DNA from: Desulfonatronospira sp.
Lineage (GTDB): Bacteria > Desulfobacterota > Desulfovibrionia > Desulfovibrionales > Desulfonatronovibrionaceae
Direction: 5' to 3'
Assembly (NCBI GenBank): GCA_007127015.1
Contig: SLAE01000197.1
Span: forward strand, 1-17,866
DNA length: 17,866 bases
Numbering within the stretch: position 1 is the first letter of the stretch; each line of letters begins with the position of its first letter. This document shows positions 1 through 7,343 of this stretch, piece after piece. A model generated the notes under the pieces. That model ran no database searches. It had not been told where the DNA came from and saw only the letters and a list, made by a program, of their open reading frames with translations. The position numbers and the translations under genes are program-made.

Positions 1-156
1 GTATCCCTGTTTTCAGTATGTCTCCACAAGGGCAGGGAAGAGGTTACCTTGGCAGGTCCTAACATCTTGATGTTGGTGTTGTATTCTGCTGTCATTAAAG
101 CTGATCCTGATATTAAGGTTAGGTTGAAGTTTCAGACAATTAATCCGGAATACTGA
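1..156 (+). CDS. 3' end of an unrecognised gene (partial)
   Basis: Frame 1 is open from the first base of the window to a TGA at 154-156 (51 codons). The residues read as an ordinary protein C-terminus: a charged patch HKGREEVT, a hydrophobic stretch ILMLVLYSAVI, then KADPDIKVRLKF and the end INPEY. Its start lies outside the window. I do not recognise the family. Support is only the unbroken frame and plausible composition, so it may be non-coding. If real, it is co-directional with the Hsp20 gene but separated from it by about 340 bases and a candidate promoter, so it is probably a different transcription unit. Confidence 0.35.
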   Translation, partial: VSLFSVCLHKGREEVTLAGPNILMLVLYSAVIKADPDIKVRLKFQTINPEY

Positions 157-493
157 TTTTTTTATCAATGTGAAATCAAGCAAGCTTTAGCATTAGATTT
201 TGAAACTGATTACATGCTGCGCGAAGTGAATTGTTGGTCTGCCGGTGCAAACTTTCCGGGCCGAAGCTCGAAGACATTAAATCCAGCAGGCAGAAAAACG
301 TTTCGGAAAAATTTACTTTGTTTATGCCGGCCAAGGATATTTAAAGCTGAGACTTTGTCAACTTTGAATATATACCATTTTTTAATTTGAAAGATTCGAG
401 AATCGCATTTACATAAGGATAAAATATACAAACTTGTTGACACATGTTGATGAATGTTTAAAAATTTTTTAACTCAATGCAGGAGCAGATATT
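157..493 (+). other. Intergenic region upstream of Hsp20
   Basis: No convincing gene is seen here. A 77-codon minus-strand frame exists, but it has no ribosome binding site and low-complexity, non-protein-like composition. The right end is AT-rich and holds the candidate Hsp20 promoter at 437-464. I see no CIRCE element or clear sigma-32 promoter. Confidence 0.5.
437..464 (+). promoter_or_regulatory. Candidate promoter for the Hsp20 gene
   Basis: A perfect -35 hexamer TTGACA at 437-442 is followed after 16 bases by a weak -10, TAAAAA, at 459-464. This would start transcription about 20 bases before the AGGAG ribosome binding site at 481-485. The -10 match is poor, so the call rests mainly on the -35 box and position. 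Confidence 0.35.
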
Positions 494-943
494 ATGAGCA
501 AGTTTCTGAATCCCTGGCTGGAAATACAGAACATGCGTGAAGAAATTGACAGGCTGGTCGATGAAGGCATGGACAGAAGTGCGTCCCGCAAAAAGGAAAA
601 AGAGCATTTTGCCCTATGGAGCCCTGTAGCCGATGTTTATGAAGCCAGTGGCCAATACCTGATTGAGCTGGAACTTCCCGGGGTTGACCTGGAAAAAGTC
701 AGCCTGGAGAGCAAAGGCGATCAGCTTATTGTTTACGGTGAAAAGAGAATAGAAAAGGACGCCACAGGAAATGTTTATCAGATTCTTGAAAGAACCCACG
801 GTCCTTTCAGCCGCAAATTCAACCTTCCTGGCAATGTTGATTTGAATGGAATAAGGGCGGTCCTGAAAAACGGTGTGCTGAACATAACCATACCTAAAAA
901 AGAAACTCCCAAACCTTCCGACGTGAACATCACCATTGAATAA
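494..943 (+). CDS. hsp20: Hsp20 / alpha-crystallin family small heat shock protein
   Basis: A 149-residue ATP-independent holdase chaperone of the cytoplasm, which binds unfolding proteins in oligomers. The short N-terminal arm contains NPWLEIQNMREEIDRLVDE, which resembles the arm of many bacterial Hsp20s. The alpha-crystallin domain spans about residues 42-140. It includes the region SPVADVYE, the hallmark LPGVDLEKVSLE near residues 72-83 and the family signature NGVLNITIPK near the end. A C-terminal VNITIE supplies the I-x-I anchoring motif. The ATG has AGGAG at 481-485 eight bases upstream. The gene is probably monocistronic: a 525-base gap separates it from the dsr operon. Family assignment is secure; the client set and any link to sulfite reduction are unknown. 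Confidence 0.95.
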   Translation: MSKFLNPWLEIQNMREEIDRLVDEGMDRSASRKKEKEHFALWSPVADVYEASGQYLIELELPGVDLEKVSLESKGDQLIVYGEKRIEKDATGNVYQILERTHGPFSRKFNLPGNVDLNGIRAVLKNGVLNITIPKKETPKPSDVNITIE

Positions 944-1289
944 AAAACAGTTATAAGCCCGGACATTCCTTCTCAGGATCAGAAACCCGGCTTCAACAAG
1001 CAAATCACAGTATCTTCCCGGATCTATGCAGGGAACTATTCTGCACATCATTTATTTGTTCAATATTTCACTCTTACCTCAAGTTTCACCATTCTTGCCC
1101 GGCAAATTCGCTGTTTTGATACCAGAAGGGCAGAGCCTGTTTCCGAAGCCTTCGATAAAAAGCCTTTTTATATCCTTCATGTTTTTTGAGCTAAAAGCTG
1201 GGAATAGATATGATTTTAAGTTATACTTGTTATTTTTTTCCCAAATAAACTTGACGATCAGAACCGGCTGGTTTAAAAGGTTCTCTTAA

Positions 1290-1317
1290 TTGTCAAGAGC
1301 ATAATTAACCTTAAAAT
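1290..1317 (+). promoter_or_regulatory. Candidate sigma-70 promoter for the dsrMKJOP operon
   Basis: TTGTCA (1290-1295, 5 of 6 to consensus), a 16-base spacer, and TAAAAT (1312-1317, 5 of 6). A start near 1324 would give a leader of about 145 bases. A weaker alternative is TTGACG at 1251-1256 with TAAAAG at 1274-1279. The CTCTT/AAGAG dyad overlaps the -35 box. The call is sequence similarity only. Confidence 0.4.
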
Positions 1318-1375
1318 ACGGCCGCAAAACATAACAAAAAGATTCCCTCCAAGACAATCTCAGAAAGGAATGTTG

Positions 1376-1428
1376 TTGCAGTAAATATGCTTATAACTGT
1401 ACAGGTGCAAATATTAACTGCAGTAAAT
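1376..1428 (+). repeat. Three dyad-like elements spaced about two helical turns apart
   Basis: Element 1 is TTGCAGTAAAT (centre about 1378.5). Element 2 contains the perfect palindrome CTGTACAG at 1397-1404 (centre 1400.5). Element 3 contains ACTGCAGT at 1417-1424 within TTAACTGCAGTAAA (centre 1420.5). Elements 1 and 3 share the 10-mer TGCAGTAAAT. Centre spacings are 22 and 20 bases, so they lie on the same face of the helix. A related site, CTGCAGTTAC, occurs at 10164-10173 in the dsrAB leader. Possible tandem operator; unproven. Confidence 0.3.
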
Positions 1429-1468
1429 TATCAAAAAACAATAATATATTTTTTAGGATGAATAATAA

Positions 1469-1981
1469 ATGAATTTTAATTCAATGATCAAAAAAAATAA
1501 GAGTCGAATAATAAATATCTGGCTGAAAAAGTTCACCGACACCTACTCAGAACAGTCAGGAAAGTTTTTCAGAGACAATCAGGGACAGTTCAGCAATCCA
1601 GTAGGCTATACATTTCGTGTAAATATGGAAAAGATATTCGATGAGCTGTTTCTGGAAAACGATCAAGAGAAAATGAGCGAATATGTTGACGGCATTACCC
1701 GCATCCGTGCTGTGCAGGGCTTTCCCCCATCGGTGTCAGTAAGCTTTGTGCCCATGCTCAGAGAAAGCATCTGGGAAGTATGCGGCAGGGAAATTGCCAG
1801 AGAGGGCATGCATCAGGAATGGCTGGAGCTGAACGTCAAATTTGAAGAACTGATGCAGCTGGCATTTGATACTTATATGTCCTGCCGGGAACTACTCTGG
1901 AAGCAAAGAGCCGATTTTCTTCATACCAGAACGCACAAGCTTTTGGAAAGAGCCGGATTCATCACTAGAGCAGGCAAATAG
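1469..1981 (+). CDS. RsbRD N-terminal domain (PF14361-like) protein heading the dsr operon
   Basis: A 170-residue soluble, mostly helical protein with no membrane segment or metal motif. Pattern and context match the RsbRD_N family. That domain is the sensory N-terminal part of stressosome RsbR/RsbD proteins, and stand-alone copies precede dsrMKJOP in Desulfovibrionales. Visible features are an N-terminal helix INIWLKKFTDTY, a central stretch around GITRIRAVQGFPPSVSVSF (about residues 75-93) and a C-terminal helix rich in Trp, Glu and Arg. No STAS domain follows. The ATG has AGGA at 1455-1458; dsrM starts 50 bases after its stop with no terminator between, so co-transcription is likely. It might sense redox state or regulate the complex, but this is inference; the family has no known enzymatic activity. 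Confidence 0.75.
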   Translation: MNFNSMIKKNKSRIINIWLKKFTDTYSEQSGKFFRDNQGQFSNPVGYTFRVNMEKIFDELFLENDQEKMSEYVDGITRIRAVQGFPPSVSVSFVPMLRESIWEVCGREIAREGMHQEWLELNVKFEELMQLAFDTYMSCRELLWKQRADFLHTRTHKLLERAGFITRAGK

Positions 1982-2031
1982 TTTTTTATATATCATGTAA
2001 AATGTTTAATCCTTAAAAGAGGTTGCAGCAC

Positions 2032-3087
2032 ATGAAAGCGATTAATTCACTGATTCTGGTTTTAGCCCTGATTGTAATCGCCATGCTTGGTGCGGGAGCT
2101 TTGGGTATCGAATACCTCTTCGGAGTGATCATACCCTATCTGGCGGTATTCATCTTTATCGTCGGGTTCATAACCAAGATGGTCGGCTGGGGCAAATCCG
2201 CGGTACCTTTCAGGATACCCACAACCTGTGGTCAGGCCACTAAATCCCTGCCCATGTTCAAGGACAAATGGAGCAGACTGGACAACCCCGGAACAAAGCT
2301 CGGCACGATTGGGCGGATGTTCCTTGAAGTTGTCCTCTTCAGATCCCTGTTCCGCAATACCAGGGTGGAGCTGCACCCGGGCCAGTATATTGCCTATTCT
2401 TCCAGCAAATGGCTCTGGATATTTGCCCTGATATTTCATTATACATTTTTAATTATTGTTATCAGACATTTGCGGTTTTTCACGGAACCCATACCCGGAG
2501 TTATAGTATTTCTTGACCAGGTGGACAGTATGCTGCAGATTCTTGTTCCACCGTTGTTCATCTCCAGCGCGCTCATACTCGTAGCTCTTGGATATCTGCT
2601 TCTCAGAAGATTTTTTGTGCCCTCAATGCGCTACATATCCCAGCCCGCGGATTATGTGCCTCTTTTTCTGATCATCAGCATAGTCGTGTCAGGGATGCTC
2701 ATGCGCTACGTAGGTCCGTTCAAGACCGACCTGATGCCTGTGAAGGAGCTGGCCATGGGCCTCGTTCAATTCAGCCCCACTGTGCCTGAGGGCATAGGGC
2801 TTACTTTTTATGTTCATTTCTTCCTGTTCTCGGTGCTTCTGATGTACTTTCCCTTCAGTAAGCTTATGCACATGGGCGGAGTGTTCCTGAGTCCAACCAG
2901 GAACCTGCCCAATGACAGCCGCGAAAAACATCATCCCAATCCCTGGAATTACCCGGTCAAACTGCATACCTATGAAGACTACGAAAATGATTTCCGGGAA
3001 AAAATGGTTGAGGCCGATCTGCCAGTGGAAAAGCCTCTGGAGGAAATGGCGGAAGAAACTTCAGAAAATGACGAAAAGAAGGAGTAA
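2032..3087 (+). CDS. dsrM: DsrM, membrane cytochrome b subunit of DsrMKJOP
   Basis: Integral membrane NarI-like diheme cytochrome b that exchanges electrons between menaquinol and the cytoplasmic subunit DsrK. The 351 residues show about six hydrophobic helices: 5-20, 30-50, 129-147, 166-192, 209-227 and 256-275. Candidate heme-b ligands are H136 and H146 (FHYTFLIIVIRH) and H262 and H280 in the last helix region. The C-terminal tail (about 290-351) is hydrophilic and ends very acidic, which is usual for DsrM. I chose the ATG at 2032, nine bases after AAGAGG at 2017-2022. A TTG three codons upstream is possible but unnecessary. dsrK follows after six bases. It is the second gene of the operon. 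Confidence 0.95.
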   Translation: MKAINSLILVLALIVIAMLGAGALGIEYLFGVIIPYLAVFIFIVGFITKMVGWGKSAVPFRIPTTCGQATKSLPMFKDKWSRLDNPGTKLGTIGRMFLEVVLFRSLFRNTRVELHPGQYIAYSSSKWLWIFALIFHYTFLIIVIRHLRFFTEPIPGVIVFLDQVDSMLQILVPPLFISSALILVALGYLLLRRFFVPSMRYISQPADYVPLFLIISIVVSGMLMRYVGPFKTDLMPVKELAMGLVQFSPTVPEGIGLTFYVHFFLFSVLLMYFPFSKLMHMGGVFLSPTRNLPNDSREKHHPNPWNYPVKLHTYEDYENDFREKMVEADLPVEKPLEEMAEETSENDEKKE

Positions 3088-3093
3088 AAAGGA

Positions 3094-4716
3094 ATGGCTA
3101 TATCAAAACCGGATGTACTATACCGAAACATCAGTCATAAGCCGCCAGAGACCAACTGGATGGATGTGCCCCTGGAGATCAAGCCCGGCAGATACTGTTA
3201 CGCGGCCGATCCGGAGCCGCTTGAATATGTGGGCATGCCCAATCCCAGGAAGTGGAATCCACTGGACGACGACTGGAAGCTTCCGGAAAACTGGAAGGAG
3301 ACAGTCATCAGCGGCATGAAGGAAAGGCTTGAGAAATTCAGATCTTTCAAGGTCTTCATGGATATCTGCGTGCGCTGCGGCGCTTGCGCGGACAAGTGTC
3401 ATTACTTCATCGGTTCAGGCGACCCTAAAAATATGCCTGTTCTGCGTGCTGAACTGCTCAGATCGGTATACCGCGGGGAGATCACCAAGGCCGGTCAGAT
3501 TCTGGGAAGGTTTGCCGGCGGCCGGGAGCTGACTGAAAACGTGCTCAAGGAAATATGGTATTATTACTATCAATGCTCCGAATGTCGCCGCTGCTCGGTA
3601 TTCTGCCCTTACGGCATCGATCAGGCCGAAATCACCATCATCGGGCGCGAACTGCTGAACCTCCTGGGGCTGAACATTGACTGGATCGCCAAGCCCGCGG
3701 CCAACTGTTACCGTACAGGGAACCATCTGGGCATTCAGCCTCACGCATTCAAGGACATGATCGATTTCTTCTGCGATGACATAGAAGAGATCACCGGAAT
3801 CAGGCCTGAACCTACCTTTAACAAAAAAGGCGCCGATTATCTGTTCATCACTCCTTCCGGAGACGTATTCGCGGACCCGGGCACCTATACCTGCATGGGT
3901 TATCTCATTCTCTTTCATTACCTAAAGGAAGAGTATGGAATGGACATTACCTGGAGTACATACGCTTCAGAAGGCGGCAATTTCGGCTTTTTCACCTCGC
4001 ATGAGCTTATGAAGAGGCTCAACGCCAAAATGTACATGGAAGCCAAGCGCCTCGGGGTCAAATGGATCCTCGGCGGCGAGTGCGGACACATGTGGCGTGT
4101 TCTGCACCAGTACATGGACTCCATGAACGGTCCCCCCGACTTTCTGGAAGTGCCGGTTTCGCCCATTACAGGGACCAGATTCCAACACGCCGCGTCAACC
4201 AAGATGATCCATATTGTTGAATTTGTGGCCGACCTGATGAAGCATAATAAACTCCGTCTGGACAAAAGCCGCAACGACAATCTCCGGGTCACCTTTCATG
4301 ACTCCTGCAATCCTTCCAGGGGCTTGGGCTTTCTGGAAGAACCCAGATATGTAATCAATAAGGTGTGCAACAATTTCTTTGAAATGCCCCTTGAGACTAT
4401 CCGCGAGCAGACTTTCTGCTGCGGCGGCGGATCAGGTCTTAACGCGGGGGAGAATGAAGAAATCAGAATGATGGGCGGTCTGCCCAGGGCCAACGCGGTC
4501 AAGTCAGTACGCGATAGACACGGGGTGAACATGCTGGCTAATATTTGCGCCATCGACAGAGCCACCCTGTCCGCGATGATGGCCTACTGGCAGCCGGATG
4601 TAGGCGTGACCGGGGTGCACGAGATGGTGGGCAACGCCCTGATTCTTCCCGGAGAACAGGAACGCGAGACCGACCTGCGCGGGGAACCATTGCCTGGTAA
4701 GGAGGAGGATGAATAA
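3094..4716 (+). CDS. dsrK: DsrK, HdrD-like catalytic subunit of DsrMKJOP
   Basis: Cytoplasmic, membrane-associated iron-sulfur protein (540 residues) related to heterodisulfide reductase HdrD; thought to reduce the DsrC trisulfide. Two [4Fe-4S] motifs are complete: C92, C95, C98, C102 (CVRCGACADKC) and C161, C164, C167, C171 (CSECRRCSVFC). The C-terminal half carries the CCG-type catalytic cluster ligands: C330 in GGECGHMW, C405 in HDSCNPSRG and C442-C443 in FCCGGG, with C485 further on. AAGGAG at 3079-3084 lies inside the last dsrM codons, giving coupled translation. The stop shares one base with the dsrJ start (TAATG). No missing ligands seen. Confidence 0.96.
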   Translation: MAISKPDVLYRNISHKPPETNWMDVPLEIKPGRYCYAADPEPLEYVGMPNPRKWNPLDDDWKLPENWKETVISGMKERLEKFRSFKVFMDICVRCGACADKCHYFIGSGDPKNMPVLRAELLRSVYRGEITKAGQILGRFAGGRELTENVLKEIWYYYYQCSECRRCSVFCPYGIDQAEITIIGRELLNLLGLNIDWIAKPAANCYRTGNHLGIQPHAFKDMIDFFCDDIEEITGIRPEPTFNKKGADYLFITPSGDVFADPGTYTCMGYLILFHYLKEEYGMDITWSTYASEGGNFGFFTSHELMKRLNAKMYMEAKRLGVKWILGGECGHMWRVLHQYMDSMNGPPDFLEVPVSPITGTRFQHAASTKMIHIVEFVADLMKHNKLRLDKSRNDNLRVTFHDSCNPSRGLGFLEEPRYVINKVCNNFFEMPLETIREQTFCCGGGSGLNAGENEEIRMMGGLPRANAVKSVRDRHGVNMLANICAIDRATLSAMMAYWQPDVGVTGVHEMVGNALILPGEQERETDLRGEPLPGKEEDE

Positions 4717-5090
4717 TGTATAATGCCAAATATATTATCCCGGGCCTGATTATATTTGCCCTGCTGTTCACTTTTCCGTTCTGGTACAATCTGGGGGCGG
4801 TTACTTATGAACCAGTTGAACTGGAACTTCCCGAAGATTTCGATGACTGTATTGAAAGTACGGAGTTTATGCGCACCGAACACATGAAATTGCTGGATGA
4901 ATGGCGCGATATCTACGTACGGGACGGATATCAGCTGTACTGGAGTGAACTTAAGGAGCAATACTTTCTTATGAGCCTGACCAAAACCTGTATGGACTGT
5001 CATGACAACAAGGAAGATTTCTGCGATCGCTGCCACGATCAGACAGCTGTTGATCCTTACTGCTGGGATTGCCACCACACAGAGCCTTAG
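4716..5090 (+). CDS. dsrJ: DsrJ, periplasmic triheme cytochrome c
   Basis: A 124-residue membrane-anchored cytochrome c of the DsrMKJOP complex. Residues 6-27 form an uncleaved N-terminal anchor. Three heme-attachment sites are present: CMDCH (92-96), CDRCH (103-107) and CWDCH (116-120). C45, in FDDC, is the candidate for the unusual cysteine axial ligand described for DsrJ of Allochromatium vinosum; H56 and H121 are other potential ligands. Translation is coupled to dsrK by a one-base overlap, and GGAGGA precedes the start. The periplasmic redox partner of this subunit is not settled in the literature. Confidence 0.96.
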   Translation: MYNAKYIIPGLIIFALLFTFPFWYNLGAVTYEPVELELPEDFDDCIESTEFMRTEHMKLLDEWRDIYVRDGYQLYWSELKEQYFLMSLTKTCMDCHDNKEDFCDRCHDQTAVDPYCWDCHHTEP

Positions 5091-5102
5091 GAGGGTGTAT
5101 TG

Positions 5103-5858
5103 ATGAATAGCAACAGAAGAAAATTTATTAAAATTGCAGGACTTGCAGCTCTTGGCTGGAGTATTTGCCCTCCTCTGGCAGGTGCACGCACAAGCCGGTA
5201 CAAAAGAATAGAGGAAGGTCTCAGGGCTGAACGTTGGGCGATGGCCATTGATACCGCTAAACTTACTCAGGAGGTTATGGACAGGGCCATAGCAGCCTGC
5301 CACGAACTGCATAATGTCCCCAAGATTGAGAACGATCAGAACATCAAATGGATCTGGGTGGAGACTTTTTACAACCTGATCTATGACCAGTCGCATCCAT
5401 TTCTGCAGGAACGGCAGCTGCCGGTACTGACCTTGTGCAATCACTGTGACAACCCCCCCTGCGTGCGGGTCTGCCCCACTAAAGCTACTTTCTCCCGAGA
5501 AGACGGGATAGTGCTTATGGATTTTCACCGGTGTATCGGATGCCGGTTCTGCATGGCCGGATGTCCATACGGCGCCAGAAGCTTTAATTATTTTGACCCC
5601 AAGCTTTTCCTGAACGAAGATGATATGAACCGGGATTTTCCCGCCAGAGATATGGGCGTTGTCGAAAAATGCGAATTCTGTGCCCATCTTCTGGACCAGG
5701 GAGAACGCCCGGCATGTGTAGAGGCTGCCGAAGGGGCGCTCTTCTTCGGAGACGTGCGGGATCCGGATTCGGAAGTCCGCCAGGTCCTGAGGGAGAGGTA
5801 TTCACTGGTGCGCAAGCCCAAGCTGGGCACTGAACCGCAAGTTTATTATTTAATCTAA
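5103..5858 (+). CDS. dsrO: DsrO, periplasmic iron-sulfur subunit of DsrMKJOP
   Basis: A 251-residue ferredoxin-like electron-transfer protein, exported folded by the Tat system. The N-terminus has the twin-arginine signal NRRKFIKIAG and a hydrophobic core up to about residue 28. Two cluster motifs are intact: C112, C115, C120, C124 and C144, C147, C150, C154. Two others are incomplete. Before CHELHNVP only C66 remains. The last motif has C190, C193 and C205 but Ala at 209 where related proteins usually have the fourth Cys. I chose the ATG at 5103, seven bases after AGGAGGG at 5089-5095, which overlaps the dsrJ stop; a TTG at 5100 is directly before it. It passes electrons between DsrJ and DsrP. 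Confidence 0.95.
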   Translation: MNSNRRKFIKIAGLAALGWSICPPLAGARTSRYKRIEEGLRAERWAMAIDTAKLTQEVMDRAIAACHELHNVPKIENDQNIKWIWVETFYNLIYDQSHPFLQERQLPVLTLCNHCDNPPCVRVCPTKATFSREDGIVLMDFHRCIGCRFCMAGCPYGARSFNYFDPKLFLNEDDMNRDFPARDMGVVEKCEFCAHLLDQGERPACVEAAEGALFFGDVRDPDSEVRQVLRERYSLVRKPKLGTEPQVYYLI

Positions 5859-5868
5859 GGGGTGTACA

Positions 5869-7029
5869 ATGCTTGAGAAAGCTATACAAGGAAGCGCTTT
5901 ATACTGGATATGGCTGCTGGTGCTTCTGGCTGTCATTGGAGTGGGATTTTTTTCCTACCTGACGCAGCTGGATCAAGGACTGTCAGTAACCGGCCTGAAC
6001 CGTGACGTCTCCTGGGGGTTTTACATCGCTCAATTCACCTTTCTGGTGGGTGTGGCTGCTTCGGCAGTAATGATGGTCATCCCCAAGTATCTGCACAATC
6101 ATAAAGCATACGCCAGAATGCTCATTTTAGGTGAATTTCTGGCTGTAGCAGCCGTGATCATGTGCCTGCTGTTCATCATCGCGGACCTGGGCCAGCCCCA
6201 GAGGCTGTTCAATGTTATTCTGTATCCCACTCCAAGCTCCATTTTATTCTGGGATATGGTGGTCTTAAACGGTTATCTTTTCCTGAATATCTTTGTCGGC
6301 TGGGTGACCCTGCAGGCTGAACGCAAACGGGTCGGCCCTCCAAGGTGGATCATCCCGTTTATCTATATTTCCATTCCCTGGGCCATCAGCATTCATACAG
6401 TTACGGCTTTTCTGTACGCCGGTCTTCCGGGACGCGATTTCTGGCTGACCGCTGTGCTGGCTCCTTCCTTTCTGGCTTCAGCATTCGCGGCCGGTCCAGC
6501 CCTGCTTATACTTCTTGCCTACGTGATCAAGATTTTCGCCAAATGGGATCCGGGCAAGGAAGCCATTCAATCCCTGGCCAAAGTCGTCATATACGCCATG
6601 CTCGCCCATCTGTTCATCATTGCCTGTAAGGTCTTCACTGCAGCCTACAGCATGGTCCCGGATAAATTGGAGCATTACAAGTATCTGTATTTCGGGCTGG
6701 AAGGCCACACCATGCTGGCCACTTTCAGCTGGGTGGCTATTTCAGCCGGAGTGATTGCGGTTATAACCCTGCTTTTTCCCAAGAACAGACAGGCGGATAA
6801 TATTCTGGCCTTCTCCATGATCCTGGTGCTTATGAGCACCTGGATCGACAAGGGCCTGGGGCTGATTACCGCGGGCTTCATCCCCACACCGCTTCATCAT
6901 ATGGCCACCTACGTACCCACTCAGACTGAGCTGCTCATCACTCTTGGCATTTGGGCCACGGGTTTTCTTATCATCACTGTTCTTTACAAGGTGGGCATAG
7001 GCGTACGCAAGGAAATCGAGTCCGGATAA
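5869..7029 (+). CDS. dsrP: DsrP, NrfD-type integral membrane subunit of DsrMKJOP
   Basis: A 386-residue polytopic membrane protein of the NrfD/PsrC family, the second quinone-interacting subunit of the complex, paired with DsrO. About ten hydrophobic helices are visible at residues 13-31, 50-71, 84-105, 125-147, 161-184, 194-222, 237-258, 282-302, 311-326 and 356-375. It contains no heme or cluster motif, as expected for the family. AAGGGG precedes the ATG by six bases; the gap to dsrO is ten bases. It is the last gene of the operon: a strong terminator follows 23 bases after its stop. Confidence 0.95.
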   Translation: MLEKAIQGSALYWIWLLVLLAVIGVGFFSYLTQLDQGLSVTGLNRDVSWGFYIAQFTFLVGVAASAVMMVIPKYLHNHKAYARMLILGEFLAVAAVIMCLLFIIADLGQPQRLFNVILYPTPSSILFWDMVVLNGYLFLNIFVGWVTLQAERKRVGPPRWIIPFIYISIPWAISIHTVTAFLYAGLPGRDFWLTAVLAPSFLASAFAAGPALLILLAYVIKIFAKWDPGKEAIQSLAKVVIYAMLAHLFIIACKVFTAAYSMVPDKLEHYKYLYFGLEGHTMLATFSWVAISAGVIAVITLLFPKNRQADNILAFSMILVLMSTWIDKGLGLITAGFIPTPLHHMATYVPTQTELLITLGIWATGFLIITVLYKVGIGVRKEIESG

Positions 7030-7052
7030 TAACGCCTAATGGCTTTAGATGG

Positions 7053-7095
7053 AGTAAATGAGCCGGATATCTTTCCGGCTCATTTACTTATTTTT
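7053..7095 (+). terminator. Rho-independent terminator of the dsrMKJOP operon
   Basis: A perfect 15-bp stem (7053-7067 with 7074-7088) has loop TATCTT and is followed by TATTTTT. It lies 23 bases after the dsrP stop. The stem is nearly symmetric and has A-rich sequence 5' of it, but only the plus-strand side has a useful T-run. Confidence 0.9.
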
Positions 7096-7247
7096 CGAGA
7101 AGTATCTTGATAGAAAATTCTTAAGCATTTGCCGCTTTCGGCATCTTAATACCGCGTAATATTTATAAACCAAAAGATTTGTGCCTGCGATTTGAATCAG
7201 CGCCGGACAAGCAGGCTGACTTAAAATAATTGATTTAAAAATCCAGC

Positions 7248-7302
7248 TTGACATTATATAATTATTTTGTCTAACTCCTTTTTGACTTTGTTATAAGGTC
7301 AA
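7248..7302 (+). promoter_or_regulatory. Promoter and dyad region of the ferredoxin gene
   Basis: TTGACA (7248-7253) with TCTAAC (7270-7275) at 16 bases is a plausible promoter. TATAAG at 7292-7297 is a good -10 on its own but lacks a matching -35. An imperfect 21-base dyad TTGACTTT-GTTAT-AAGGTCAA (7282-7302; 7 of 8 pairs) lies just downstream and could be an operator. The TTGAC/GTCAA half-sites resemble those of CRP/FNR-family HcpR, but the spacing here is too wide for a confident match. Confidence 0.35.
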
Positions 7303-7343
7303 GACGATACAAATTATTAAACTAATTAAATCGGAGGTTTATC

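Larger units (their letters stand above)
944..1468 (+). other. Intergenic region before the dsrMKJOP operon
   Basis: A 525-base gap. An 87-codon plus-strand frame at 1026-1289 has no ribosome binding site and a Phe/Leu-rich composition typical of translated AT-rich spacer, so I do not call it. The gap holds the best candidate operon promoter (1290-1317), a small dyad CTCTT/AAGAG at 1283-1299 over its -35 box, and three dyad-like elements between 1376 and 1428. No clear terminator for Hsp20 is visible; an imperfect inverted pair around 955-992 lacks a T-run. Confidence 0.5.

Noticed and set aside
614..1051. Minus-strand frame opposite Hsp20
   Set aside because: The Hsp20 signature on the plus strand is clear; the minus frame has no start signals or motifs.
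1026..1289. 87-codon plus-strand frame in the gap before the dsr operon
   Set aside because: No ribosome binding site, biased Phe/Leu composition, and it overlaps the likely promoter region.
1458..1472. Four-codon mini-frame (MNNK) ending on the start codon of the RsbRD-N gene
   Set aside because: No ribosome binding site of its own; a chance ATG within the leader.
4584..5687. A 367-codon minus-strand frame opposite dsrK/J/O
   Set aside because: It crosses three well-supported genes and shows no domain; shadow frame.
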